This document shows positions 50,332-59,467 of a DNA stretch of 64,000 nucleotides, in pieces. The DNA is taken from assembly GCF_024703895.1 (NCBI RefSeq), contig NZ_CP087968.1:3410001-3474000 (forward strand). Direction: 5' to 3'. This stretch comes from Nocardioides sp. B-3. Lineage in GTDB: Bacteria; Actinomycetota; Actinomycetes; Propionibacteriales; Nocardioidaceae. Within the stretch, counting starts at the first letter, position 1, and each line of letters starts with the position of its first letter. The notes beneath the pieces are model-generated. The model worked only from the letters and a program-made list of their open reading frames with translations. It ran no database searches and was not told the DNA's origin. The position numbers were made by a program, and so were the translations under genes.

Positions 50332-50703
50332 ATGGTGGCTGACCAGGATGACGCGGAGACCCTCTGGGGCGAGAAGATGGCCGTGCTCGCTCTCCAGAGA
50401 GAGAAGGCGTACCGGGACCACCTGGTTCGGGAGGAGCAGTCCCGGGGCAAACTCCAGCGAGAGCTAGACCAATTGGATCGCATGCATAGCCGCCCGGCAG
50501 TCATGAAGGAGGATGTCCTCGTCCTCCTTCGCAGCACGCCTGGCCCTGAACTCAGCGTGTACCACTCTGCAATGTGGCCGTGCCGTCGGGTGACTGGACG
50601 GGGCCACAGCCGATCGAACTTCGCCGAGATGCTGGAGGGAGAGGCGCAAGCGAGGGCGGTGCGCCGATGTAGCGCATGCCGATGGACACCTCCTGCCTCG
50701 TGA
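50332..50703 (+). CDS. Small coiled-coil hypothetical protein
   Basis: About 123 residues starting MVADQDDAETLWGEKMAVLA. Residues 10-50 are a likely coiled coil or long helix (LQREKAYRDHLVREEQSRGK, then LQRELDQLDRMHS). The rest is polar, and the far C-terminus (RRCSACRWTPPAS) may be out of phase. GAGGAG lies 7-8 bases before the ATG at 50332, and an A/T-rich promoter-like patch precedes it. No family recognised. It is the last cargo gene before the right attachment repeat. Confidence 0.5.
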   Translation: MVADQDDAETLWGEKMAVLALQREKAYRDHLVREEQSRGKLQRELDQLDRMHSRPAVMKEDVLVLLRSTPGPELSVYHSAMWPCRRVTGRGHSRSNFAEMLEGEAQARAVRRCSACRWTPPAS

Positions 50704-50719
50704 GTCGAAGTGCTGGCAG

Positions 50720-51020
50720 GGAGCGCCAAGGGAAGGATCGACAAGCAGACGCACAGCCCGGCCAGTTCGACGGTCGCTGATGCGCCGTGCGGGTCCGGGA
50801 GCGAACGCATCGGGAGCCGGGAAGCGACTACCGCCCAGCGGCGCGTGCGCACCATCTCAAGCCGGCCCGGGTGCACGTCGTACGAAGGGATCTCGACGTC
50901 CTCAGGCACCTCGGTGAGCAGCAGGGCGTCGCGTTCCATCGTCTCGATGAGGACGATTTGGCGAGCGTCCCAGCGCCCCGCCAGTTCCAAGTTCCGATGC
51001 GTACCGGGGCAGCCTCGTGC
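50720..51020 (-). pseudogene. Endonuclease/exonuclease/phosphatase-family fragment
   Basis: The minus strand encodes the N-terminal third of an EEP-fold protein: RIGTWN, then after one missing base LAGRWDARQIVLIETMERDA, LLLTEVPEDVEIPSYDVHPG, TRRWAVVASRLPMRSLPDPH and a final CLSILPW. GTWN and LLLTE hold the first asparagine and glutamate of the active site. Homology then stops; the catalytic GDxN and SDH motifs are absent. It lies within 20 bases of the right arm site, so it may have been captured or cut during element rearrangement. Confidence 0.55.
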
Positions 51021-51033
51021 CCCCGAACTCGAT

Positions 51034-51058
51034 CTCCTGCGGAATCCCTGCGGAATTT
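51034..51058. repeat. 25-bp motif, candidate right integrase arm site
   Basis: Identical over 25 bases and in the same orientation to 36026-36050, 15,008 bases away. It lies 82 bases inside the right attachment repeat. In the circularised element the two copies would flank the recombination core. Confidence 0.6.
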
Positions 51059-51076
51059 GGCCCATCTCAGGCCAAT

Positions 51077-51115
51077 GAAAACAGCCTCTGATCCTGCGTT
51101 TCCGCAGGTCAGAGG
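51077..51115 (-). terminator. glnA terminator
   Basis: Read on the minus strand, CCTCTGACCTGCG pairs with CGCAGG-A-TCAGAGG (one bulged base) around a GAAA loop, followed by CTGTTTTCATT. It starts 23 bases after the glnA stop. If the element boundaries are right, this terminator is supplied by the integrated element. Confidence 0.8.
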
Positions 51116-51137
51116 CCGCTTCGGTCTACGACAGGGT

Positions 51138-52567
51138 CTAGATGTCGTAGTAGAGCTCGAACTCGTGCGGGTGCAGGCGCAGCTGCACGGGCAGGATCTC
51201 CCGGGTGCGCTTGTAGTCGATCCACGTCTCGATCAGGTCGGGGGTGAAGACGTTGCCGACCGTGAGGAAGTCGTGGTCGCGCTCCGGGTTGTCCAGCACC
51301 GCATTGAGCGAAGTGGGTACTGGTCGATGTCGGCCATCTCGTCCGGCGGCAGCTCGTAGATGTCCTTGTCGATCGGGGCCGGCGGTTCGATCTTGTTCTG
51401 GATGCCGTCGATGCCGGCGAGCAGCAGCGCCGAGAAGGCGAGGTAGGGGTTCGCCGAGGGGTCGGGGCAGCGGAACTCGATGCGCTTGGCCTTGGGGTTG
51501 GCGCCCGTGATCGGGATGCGCACGCAGGCCGAGCGGTTGCGCTGGGAGTAGACCAGCGAGATCGGGGCCTCGAAGCCGGGCACCGGGCGGTGGTAGGAGT
51601 TCACCGTCGGGTTGGTGAAGGCGAGCAGCGACGGCGCGTGCTTCAGGATGCCGCCGATGTAGTGGCGTGCCATGTCGGACAGGCCGCCGTACCCCGTCTC
51701 GTCGTAGAACAACGGCTCACCGGCGTTCCAGATCGACTGGTGCACGTGCATGCCGGAGCCGTTGTCACCGAAGATCGGCTTCGGCATGAAGGTCGCGGTC
51801 TTGTTGTTGCGCCGGGCGACGTTCTTGACGATGTACTTGAACTTCATGACGTCGTCGGCGGCCTTGAGCAGCTCGTCGAACTTGTAGTTGATCTCGGCAC
51901 GGCCGGCGGTGCCGACCTCGTGGTGGGCACGCTCGACCAGCAGGCCGGACTTCTCCAGCTCGATGACCATCTCGTCGCGCAGCTCGCCGAAGTGGTCGTA
52001 GGGAGCGACCGGGAAGTAGCCGCCCTTGTACTTCACCTTGTAGCCGCGGTTGGGGCTCTCGGCGGTGCCGGCGACGCCGGAGTTCCGGGCGCCCGCCTCG
52101 GAGTCGATGTGGTAGTAGCCGGCGTTGGCCGAGGTCTCGAACCGGACGCTGTCGAAGACGTAGAACTCGGCCTCAGGAGCGAAGAACGCCTTGTCGCCGA
52201 TGCCGGTGCTGGCGAGGTAGGCCATCGCCTTCTTGGCGATGTTGCGCGGGTCGCGCGAGTAGGCCTCGCCGGTGATCGGGTCGTGGATGAAGAAGTTGAC
52301 TACCGGGGTCTTGGAGACCCGGAACGGGTCGATGTAGGCCGTGGTCGGGTCCGGGAACAGCTGCATGTCGGACTCGTGGATGGCCCGGAATCCGCGGATC
52401 GAGGAGCCGTCGAAGCCGAGGCCGTCGTCGAAGACGGACTGGTCGAAGGAGGAGACGGGCACCGTGAAGTGCTGCATCACGCCGGGCAGGTCACAGAAGC
52501 GGACGTCGACCATCTCGACGCGCTCGTCCTTGATGTACTTGAGCAGCTCTTCACTGTTGCTGAACAT
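51138..52567 (-). CDS. glnA: Glutamine synthetase type I (frameshifted near the 3' end)
   Basis: The main ammonia-assimilating enzyme, joining glutamate and ammonia with ATP in a dodecamer. [20 protein letters not shown] begins the beta-grasp domain, and [32 protein letters not shown] and [20 protein letters not shown] are active-site blocks. [20 protein letters not shown] follows. The adenylylation-site region is [12 protein letters not shown], with the tyrosine about 80 residues from the end, so the enzyme is probably controlled by GlnE. A slip near 51310 precedes the true end, [19 protein letters not shown] lies 6 bases before the ATG. Its last 8 codons form the attachment site of the neighbouring mobile element. 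Confidence 0.96.
51140..51164. repeat. attR: Right attachment repeat within the glnA 3' end
   Basis: These 25 bases cover the last codons and stop of glnA and match 35890-35914 with two mismatches, one silent (TAC versus TAT). The coding end of glnA is intact on this side, as expected when an element carries a copy of the gene's 3' end and so restores it on integration. Confidence 0.75.
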
Positions 52568-52777
52568 GCATCCTCCTTCGCACGCCACCGGGCGGCTGGG
52601 ATCGAATGGGGCGCACGGTGACGCGACGCTGCGCTCGTGCGTGACGCAACTTACAACAGCCCCACGACGCGAAGCGGTGCGCCGGCGGGGTTCCCGAGTG
52701 CCGAGATGGAGCCCAAATCGGCACGGGCCGACACACCACTCGCGTGGTGTGCCGGCCCGGTGCTGGTGGTGACGGGG

Positions 52778-54959
52778 TCACAGGATGTAGAGCATCTCCT
52801 GATAGGTCGGCAGCGCCCACAGGTCGTCGGCGACGACCTCTTCGAGCGCGTCGGCCGCGGCGCGGACGGCAGCCATCGCCGGGATGACACTGTCGCGGAG
52901 GTACGTCGCCTCGCCGATGCCCTCGTGGTCGTGGGCGCCCGCCACGGCGACCTTGAGGCCGGCCGGGCCGGCACGGAGCTCCGTGACCAGCTCGGAGACG
53001 GCGACCGGGTCGGCGGTGTCGGCCTCGATGCCGGCAGCCTTGAGGGCGCCGACGTTCTGGGCCAGCTCGGTCTGGAAACGGATCGCCGCAGGCAGGATCG
53101 TCGTCTGCGCGATCTCGGCGGTGAGGTTGGCCTCGACGACGAGCGTCATGACGTACTGCTCGACACCGACCTCGAAGCGGGACTCCAGCTCGGCCTCGTT
53201 GAAGACGCCGTACTTGGAGAAGAGCTCACGCGACTGGGGGATGAGGTATTCCGGGAGCGAGTCGACCGTGGTCTTGAGGTTCTTCAGACCACGGGTCTCG
53301 GCCTCGGCGTGCCACTCCTCGGAGTAGCCGTTGCCGTTGAAGATCACCGCGCCGTGGTTCTCCATGATCTTGGCGAGCAGGGTCTGGACGGCCTCGTTGA
53401 AGTCCGTGCCGGCGGCGACGGCGGCGTCGAGCTCGTTGGCGCAGAAGTCGAGCGCCTCCGCCATGATCGTGTTGATGACGACCATCGGGGCGGCCACGGT
53501 CTGGTTGGAGCCCGCGGCGCGGAACTCGAAGCGGTTGCCGGTGAAGGCGAACGGCGAGGTGCGGTTGCGGTCGCCGGCGTCCTTGGTCAGGTCGGGGAGC
53601 GTGTCCACGCCGACGTTGAGGATGCCCTTCTGCTTCGAGGACGTCGCGCCACCCTTGGCGATCTGGTCGGAACACGTCGGCGAGCTGGTCGCCGAGGAAG
53701 ATCGAGATGATCGCCGGGGGAGCCTCGTTGGCGCCGAGGCGGTGGTCGTTGCCGGCCGACGCGACGGACAGGCGCAGCAGGCCGCCGTGCAGGTGTACGG
53801 CGCGGACGATCGCGGCACAGAAGACCGGGGAACTGCGCGTTGTCGTGCGGGTTGTCGCCGGGCAGCAGCAGGTTGCCCCTGGTTGCCGTTGCCAAACGAG
53901 AAGTTGACGTGCTTGCCGGAGCCGTTGACGCCGGCGAACGGCTTCTCGTGGAAGAGGCACTCCATGCCGTGCTGCTTGGCGACGGAGCGGAAGATCGACA
54001 TCAGCATCTGCTGGTGGTCGGAGGCCGTGTTGGAGCGCTCGAAGACCGGGGCGATCTCGAACTGACCGGGGGCCACCTCGTTGTGGCGCGTCTTGGCCGG
54101 GATGCCGAGCTTGAAGAGGGCGCGCTCGGTGTCGTGCATGAACGCCAGCACGCGGTCCGGGATGGCACCGAAGTAGTGGTCGTCGAACTCCCGGCCCTTG
54201 GGCGGCTTGGCGCCGAAGAGGCTGCGACCGGCGTTGAGCAGGTCGGGGCGGAGGTTGACGAAGGAGGAGTCGACCGGGGAAGTACTCCTGCTCGGGACCG
54301 CAGTAGGACACGACGTTGTCGACGTCCTTGTGGCCGAAGAGCTCGAGGACGCGGGAGGCCCAGTCGGCCATCGCCTTCTGCGAGCGCAGCAGCGGCGTCT
54401 TGTGGTCCAGCGCCTCGCCGGTCATCGACACGAAGATCGTCGGGATGCACAGCGTGTTGCCGTTGGGGTTCTCGAGGATGTAGGCGGGCGACTGGACGTC
54501 CCAGCCGGTGTAGCCGCGAGCCTCGAACGTGGCGCGGATGCCACCGTTGGGGAACGACGACGCGTCCGGCTCGCCCCGGATCAGGGTCTTGCCCCGGAAC
54601 TCCCAGATGGCGGTGCCGTCGCCGACCGGCTCCATGAAGGAGTCGTGCTTCTCGGCAGTGAGACCGGTCAGGGGGTAGAAGACGTGCGCGTAGTGCGTCA
54701 CGCCCTTCTCCATCGCCCAGTCCTTCATGGCGGATGCGACGACGTCGGCGACGGCGGGGTCGAGGGCGTCACCCTTCTGGATCGTCGCGGCGACGGACTT
54801 GAAGACCGACTTGGGCAGTCGCTTCTTCATCACCGAGAGGCTGAAGACGTTCTCGCCGAAGACCGAACCGGTCTCCTCGGCGATGTCGAAGATGGTCGCA
54901 GGAGGTTCGTAGGCCCGGACGTCCTTGATGGCAGCCAGACGGACGAGGTTCGCAGTCAT
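52778..54959 (-). CDS. glnN: Glutamine synthetase type III (frameshifted)
   Basis: A large (about 727 residues) type III enzyme, distinct in architecture from Gln[21 protein letters not shown], the family-specific [20 protein letters not shown] and CGPEQEYF lead to [40 protein letters not shown] is the catalytic KPFxGxNGSGKH signature, and [13 protein letters not shown] is the substrate site. Slips lie near 54280, 53890, 53825 and 53670. The C-terminal 200 residues are helical, with [11 protein letters not shown] at the end. The start is the ATG at 54959. It lies upstream of glnA in the same direction, separated by 210 bases. It is probably used under particular nitrogen conditions; regulation unseen. 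Confidence 0.93.
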
Positions 54960-55120
54960 GTTCTTGCTCCTAGCATCGGCGATCTCGTGTCGCCACGGTT
55001 CGGTGTCAGCCCAAGGTATTGGCCCAGCGTTTCGCCAAAGTGCCCTTGTATTACGGGCGTGTTAACGATCTGGTGCCCGGCATTCCGGGTCGTGCCCGCC
55101 GCCGGGATACCGTTCCCGGC

Positions 55121-55882
55121 ATGTCTTGCACCTCCCCGTCGAAGCGATTGGTCGCCGCCGCGCTCGTGACCGGCCTCGCCCTCACGACCACCGCCTGCAG
55201 CGGTGACGAGGCTCCGGACGCCGACGCTTCGGCGTACGACAGTGCGGATGTCATGGCGGAGATGACCGACGCCGTGGCCGACGCCGGGTCGGTCCGGCTG
55301 ACGCTGGGGACCAAGCAGTCGCCCAAGGACCTCATCGTCGACACCGCCCGGGGTAACGAGCCCACCTTCCGAGCCCTGACCATGGGCGACCCGTCCACGC
55401 AGCTGGACGTACGCCGAGTCGACGGCAGGGTCTACCTCGGTGGCGAGCTCGTCGGACACCAGTGGACCTACATCGACCTCGACGACCCGCGACTGACCGA
55501 CCCCGAGAGCGACTTCGATGCCGGCATGGTGGAGACCCTGATGGACATCGACGTGCCGGGCGACCCGGCCGCCCTCGGCGGCGCGGTCACCGCTGTGAAG
55601 GACGAGGGAGCAGAGGAGATGGCCGGGGTCGACGCCCGCCACTACACGCTCACCGTCGAGACCACGGAGTGGCTCGAGGAGCTGGGCGACGCATCGATGT
55701 ACGCCGCGATGGACCTCCCCGCCAGCGTCACCATGGACCTGTACGTCGATGACGACTCGCGCCCCGTGCGGCTGGCCTACGAGGTGCCGGGCGAGCCGCG
55801 GCAATCGGCCGAGATCGGCTTCTCCGAGTGGGGGACACCGGTCGAGGTCGCAGTGCCCCAGCGCGCGAAGCCGGTCTCATGA
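55121..55882 (+). CDS. LppX/LprAFG-like lipoprotein
   Basis: An intact 253-residue lipoprotein. The signal peptide with lipobox, LVTGLALTTTACSGDEAPD, places the lipidated cysteine at about residue 26. The mature part has AVADAGSVRLTLGTKQSPKD, DVRRVDGRVYLGGELVGHQW, VDARHYTLTVETTEWLEEL and DLYVDDDSRPVRLAYEV, fitting the antiparallel sheet of LppX/LprG-type lipid-binding lipoproteins. Its stop overlaps the ATG of the RDD gene (ATGA). Function may be lipid transport or sensing at the outer face of the membrane; unproven. Confidence 0.82.
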   Translation: MSCTSPSKRLVAAALVTGLALTTTACSGDEAPDADASAYDSADVMAEMTDAVADAGSVRLTLGTKQSPKDLIVDTARGNEPTFRALTMGDPSTQLDVRRVDGRVYLGGELVGHQWTYIDLDDPRLTDPESDFDAGMVETLMDIDVPGDPAALGGAVTAVKDEGAEEMAGVDARHYTLTVETTEWLEELGDASMYAAMDLPASVTMDLYVDDDSRPVRLAYEVPGEPRQSAEIGFSEWGTPVEVAVPQRAKPVS

Positions 55883-56272
55883 TCGACACCGCCTCCCCGG
55901 GCGCACCGCGTCGGCGCGCTGCTCGTCGACTGGGCCGCCTGCACGCTGATCGTGATGCTGGTGATCGGCCCGGGCGGGTGGAGCAACGATCCGTATGCCG
56001 GCTTCTACACGACCGGCGTCTTCGTCGTGGAGTCCGCGTTCTTCACCGCCGCGATGGGTGGCTCCTTCGGCAAGCTGGTCACCCGGCTGCGCGTCGTGCG
56101 CAGCGACGGGTCCAACCGGCCGCTCGAGCTGATCCCGGCGCTGGTGCGCAGCCTGCTGATCGCGCTGGTGATCCCGCCGTTGGTCTTCCGACCGGACGGG
56201 CGCGGGCTGCACGACATGGCCGCCCGGTCGAAGACCGTGCGGCTGGCCGACCTGCGTACCGCCGCTGGTTGA
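55879..56272 (+). CDS. RDD-family membrane protein (frameshifted)
   Basis: About 130 residues with two to three membrane helices. After a slip near 55925 it reads LLVDWAACTLIVMLVIGPGG, then GVFVVESAFFTAAMGGSFGK, RLRVVRSDGSNRPLELIPAL and LLIALVIPPLVFRPDGRGLH, with the final DMAARSKTVRL. The paired Arg/Asp/Asp placement and GLHDMAA are RDD features. It is translationally coupled to the lipoprotein gene. Its stop codon lies inside a palindromic repeat that may end transcription. Confidence 0.83.
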
Positions 56273-56362
56273 GCAGGGACGAGCGCAGCGAGGACCGTGT
56301 CGAAACCAAGGCCTTGATTTCGACACGTTCGGCGCCGGGGCGCCTCACTGCTCAATCAGCGG
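56262..56362. repeat. REP-like palindromic repeat between convergent genes
   Basis: The ends CCGCTGGTTGAGCA and TGCTCAATCAGCGG form an outer inverted repeat with one mismatch, and CGTGTCGAAA/TTTCGACACG (56296-56327) forms an inner hairpin. GAGCGCAGCGAGGACC lies on one arm. The arrangement and wording resemble mobile palindromic repeats dispersed in nocardioform genomes. It contains the stop codon of the RDD gene and lies six bases before the stop of the convergent DUF4191 gene. Confidence 0.7.
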
Positions 56363-56368
56363 AGTGAA

Positions 56369-57076
56369 TCAGCGGCCGCGCTGCTGGCCGCGCATGCCCT
56401 TCATGCTGGTCGGCATCGGGCCCTTGGGCATCGGGACGGTGCCGCGCTGGGCATCGATCGCCTTGAGGCGGGCGAGGATCTCGGTGATCTCGGCGGGCTT
56501 CACGTTGCGACCGAGCTTGGTGACGTGACGGACCAGCTTGGGCAGCGGCACCTCGCCCTCGCCGTTGCCGCAGACGACCTCGTGGATCGGGGTGTCGGGC
56601 AGTACGCGCACGTGCTTGCGCCGCTCGGTGGCCAGCAGGGTCTTGAGCCGGTTGGCGTTGCCCTCGCCGACAAGCACGATGCCGGGCGGGCCGACGACGC
56701 GGTGGACGATGTCCTGCTGCTTGGTGAAGCCGACCACCGCGTCGGTCTTCCAGCCGCGGCGCAGCATCTGCAGCGCGGAGGCGGCCGCCCCGGGGCGTCC
56801 CTCCATCTGCTTGAACGCGGCGGCCCGGGCGCGGCGGCCGAAGATGATGATCGCGGCCAGCAGCCCGAACAGGATCGCGCCGATGATCGAGAGGATCAGT
56901 TTGAGGGTGCCTTGGCCGCCCGGCAGGAACCAGATGACGGCGAACCCGACGGCAGCGCCGAGCAGGAACACGCCGAGCGTGATCAGACCGATGAACCGAT
57001 CGGTGGCCTTCGCCATCCGGTAGGTCTGGATGAGCTGCTGGCTCCGCTTGGTGGGCGGGGTGGCGGGGGTCGACAT
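56369..57076 (-). CDS. DUF4191 membrane protein
   Basis: An intact 235-residue protein. Two membrane helices, FIGLITLGVFLLGAAVGFAV and LILSIIGAILFGLLAAIII, precede a cytosolic domain with MEGRPGAAASALQMLRRGWK and VVGPPGIVLVGEGNANRLKT. KHVRVLPDTPIHEVVCGNGE comes next, and the C-terminus is Met/Gly/Pro-rich. It is a conserved actinobacterial protein always found close to lipA and lipB, as here; its function is unknown. Confidence 0.9.
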   Translation of the reverse strand: MSTPATPPTKRSQQLIQTYRMAKATDRFIGLITLGVFLLGAAVGFAVIWFLPGGQGTLKLILSIIGAILFGLLAAIIIFGRRARAAAFKQMEGRPGAAASALQMLRRGWKTDAVVGFTKQQDIVHRVVGPPGIVLVGEGNANRLKTLLATERRKHVRVLPDTPIHEVVCGNGEGEVPLPKLVRHVTKLGRNVKPAEITEILARLKAIDAQRGTVPMPKGPMPTSMKGMRGQQRGR

Positions 57077-57105
57077 GCGCTGCCCTTACTTGACGAACGA
57101 ACGGA

Positions 57106-58061
57106 TCAGGCGGTCGCGGGCACGTTGTCGCGCGCGTCCATGGCCTGACGGTACAGCCGACCGGCACGGTAGGACGAACGGACCAGCGGGCCGGACAGTG
57201 CGCCGGAGAAACCGATCTGGTCCGCCTCGTCCTTGAGCTCGACGAACTCCTCCGGCTTGACCCAGCGCTCGACCGGGTGGTGGCGCAGGGAGGGGCGGAG
57301 GTACTGCGTGATCGTGATCAGCTCACACCCGGCGTCGTGCAGGTCGCGCAGCGCCCGGCTGACCTCCTCGCGGGTCTCGCCCATGCCGAGGATCAGGTTG
57401 GACTTGGTGACGAGGCCGAAGTCGCGGGCCCGGGTGATGACGTCGAGGGAGCGCTCGTAACGGAACGCGGGCCGGATCCGCTTGAAGATCCGCGGCACGG
57501 TCTCGACGTTGTGGGCCAGCACCTCGGGCCGCGACTCGAAGACCTCGCGCAGCAGGTGGGGCTCGCCGTTGAAGTCGGGGATGAGGTTCTCGACGCCGGT
57601 GCCGGGGTTGAGGTCGTGGATCGCGCGCGGACCGTCTCGGCATACAGCCGGGCGCCGCCGTCGGGCAGGTCGTCGCGGGCGACGCCGGTGATGGTGGCGT
57701 ACTTCAGCTCCATCTTCTGCACCGACTCGGCCACCCGGCGCGGCTCGTCGCGGTCGAGCGGCTGCGGCTTGCCGGTGTCGATCTGGCAGAAGTCGCAGCG
57801 GCGCGTGCACTGGTCGCCGCCGATGAGGAAGGTGGCTTCCTTGTCCTCCCAGCACTCGAAGATGTTGGGGCAGCCGGCCGACTGGCACACGGTGTGCAGG
57901 CCCTCGGACTTCACCGGGCTCTGCAGCGCAGTGTATTCCGGGCCCATCTTGGCCCGGGTCTTGATCCACTCCGGCTTGCGCTCGATCGGCGTCTCGGAAT
58001 TGCGGATCTCCGGGCGGAGGAGCTTGCGGCCTTCGGGTACCGGAGCAGTCACGTTCGTCAC
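57106..58061 (-). CDS. lipA: Lipoyl synthase (frameshifted)
   Basis: A radical SAM enzyme that inserts two sulfurs into protein-bound octanoyl groups. [20 protein letters not shown] holds the auxiliary-cluster cysteines (CxxxxCxxxxxC) and [15 protein letters not shown] the radical SAM CxxxCxx[13 protein letters not shown] and [20 protein letters not shown] follow, and SSYRAG carries the conserved C-terminal serine that ligates the auxiliary cluster. One slip lies near 57645. The GTG at 58061 is taken as the start, with 58052 as an alternative. It is 47 bases downstream of lipB in the same operon. Confidence 0.95.
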
Positions 58062-58108
58062 TCTACGCCGGGCGTAAGGAGCACCCAATTCGAGGTGCCC
58101 CGGACGGG

Positions 58109-58847
58109 TCACCGACCGGGCGTGACCAGCTCGATGCGGGGCGCGTGGGCGGGCTCCGGCTTGGGGTCGTAGTCCGGCGTTGCGGCGTACGGGCCCCGGG
58201 GAGAGGTACGTCGACAGGTGCCGTCGGACGGACGGCAGCACCTCGGTGACGGGCACGTCGCGGCCGAGCTCGGTGCTCAGGGACGTGACACCGGCGTCGG
58301 CGATGCCGCAGGGCACGAAGCGGTCGTACCAGCCCGGGTCGACGTCGCAGTTGATGGCGAAGCCGTGCATCGTGACGCCGCGGCTGACCCGGATCCCGAG
58401 CGCGGCGATCTTGCGCTCGGGGCCACGGTCGTCGGCGCGCAGCCACACGCCACTGCGGCCGGGGACGCGTGCGGTGGTGACGCCGAATTCGCGGCAGACA
58501 GCGATCAGCGCTTCCTCCACCCGGCGGACGTAGTCGACGACCTTGACGTGGTCGGGCAGCGTCACGATCGGGTAGCCGACGAGCTGGCCCGGTCCGTGGA
58601 AGGTGATCTTGCCGCCGCGGTCGACGTCGATGATCGGCGCGCCGCCGGGGTCGATCGGTCGCTCGTGCGGGTCGGTGCGCTTGCCGGCGGTGAAGACGGG
58701 CGGGTGCTCGAGCAGGAGCACGGTGTCGGCACGCGTCCCGGCCACGACCTCGGCATGCACCTCGCGCTGCAGGTCCCACGCGGCGAGGTAGTCCACGGCG
58801 TCGTCACCGATCCCGGCAACGTGGTAGTCCACATCCTTGGCAGGCAT
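58109..58847 (-). CDS. lipB: Octanoyl-[acyl-carrier] protein transferase (frameshifted)
   Basis: Transfers octanoyl groups from acyl carrier protein to lipoyl domains, the step before Lip[21 protein letters not shown], then [18 protein letters not shown] with the conserved RGG..T.HGPGQL block, [20 protein letters not shown] with the catalytic lysine region just before (RKIAALG), and [19 protein letters not shown] with the nucleophilic cysteine in PCGI. A slip near 58200 gives the corrected end [20 protein letters not shown]. Length is about 246 residues. Confidence 0.95.
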
Positions 58848-58911
58848 GCGCCGAGCCTACGCCTGTGGATAACGGCCGACGCTCCGGCTCGATCTGGGGC
58901 ACGGTGGACCC

Positions 58912-59467
58912 GTGGACCCGCGACGACTCCTCCCGTACTTCCTCGGCCTGACCGTGTGTGCCGTGCTCGCCACGGCCGTGTTCCTGCTCGTCTCGCAACG
59001 GTCGTCAGCCCCCGACCCCGGGCCCGCCGTCGCCTCGTCGTCCGTCGCCGGACCGCGCGAGGTCCCGGCTGCCCGGGACTCACGTCGCTCCGCGGCCCTG
59101 GGCCGTCGGCGACGTGGCGGCACTGCGCGACCTCTATGTCGCCGGCTCGTCGACGGGTCGTGCCGACGCACGGATGCTCTCGGCGTACGTCGAACGCGGG
59201 CTGCGCGTCGAAGGGCTGGCCACCCAGGTGCTGGCGCTGGAGGTGATCGTCGAGGGCGCGGACGCGCTGACCGTCCGGGTCACGGACCGGTTCGTCGGGG
59301 GAGTGGTGGTGGGTGGGCCGGACAGCAAGCCGCTCCCGCGGGACCGGCCGACGACGCGCACCCCGGTGCTGCAACGGGTCGACGGTGTGTGGCTGGTCGA
59401 GACCGCCAGCGATCAGGCCAGCGCGGCCGACAACACCTCGCGCACGTCGACGTCTTCGAAGTCGTAG
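58912..59467 (+). CDS. Membrane-anchored hypothetical protein (frameshifted)
   Basis: About 185 residues. The GTG start opens a single helix, LLPYFLGLTVCAVLATAVFL, then an extracytoplasmic part: VGDVAALRDLYVAGSSTGRA, DARMLSAYVERGLRVEGLAT and DGVWLVETAS. One slip lies near 59090. It resembles actinobacterial proteins with an NTF2-like outer domain, though no motif settles this. Its end overlaps the end of the convergent epimerase gene by 55 bases. Confidence 0.65.

Noticed and set aside
51138-51320. glnA as a pseudogene truncated by the element
   Set aside because: The correct C-terminus [12 protein letters not shown] is present in the next phase; a single slip near 51310 explains the break.
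52778-54959. Several separate genes instead of one type III glutamine synthetase
   Set aside because: The pieces are consecutive parts of one protein in shifting phases with no gaps in similarity, so slips are the simpler explanation.
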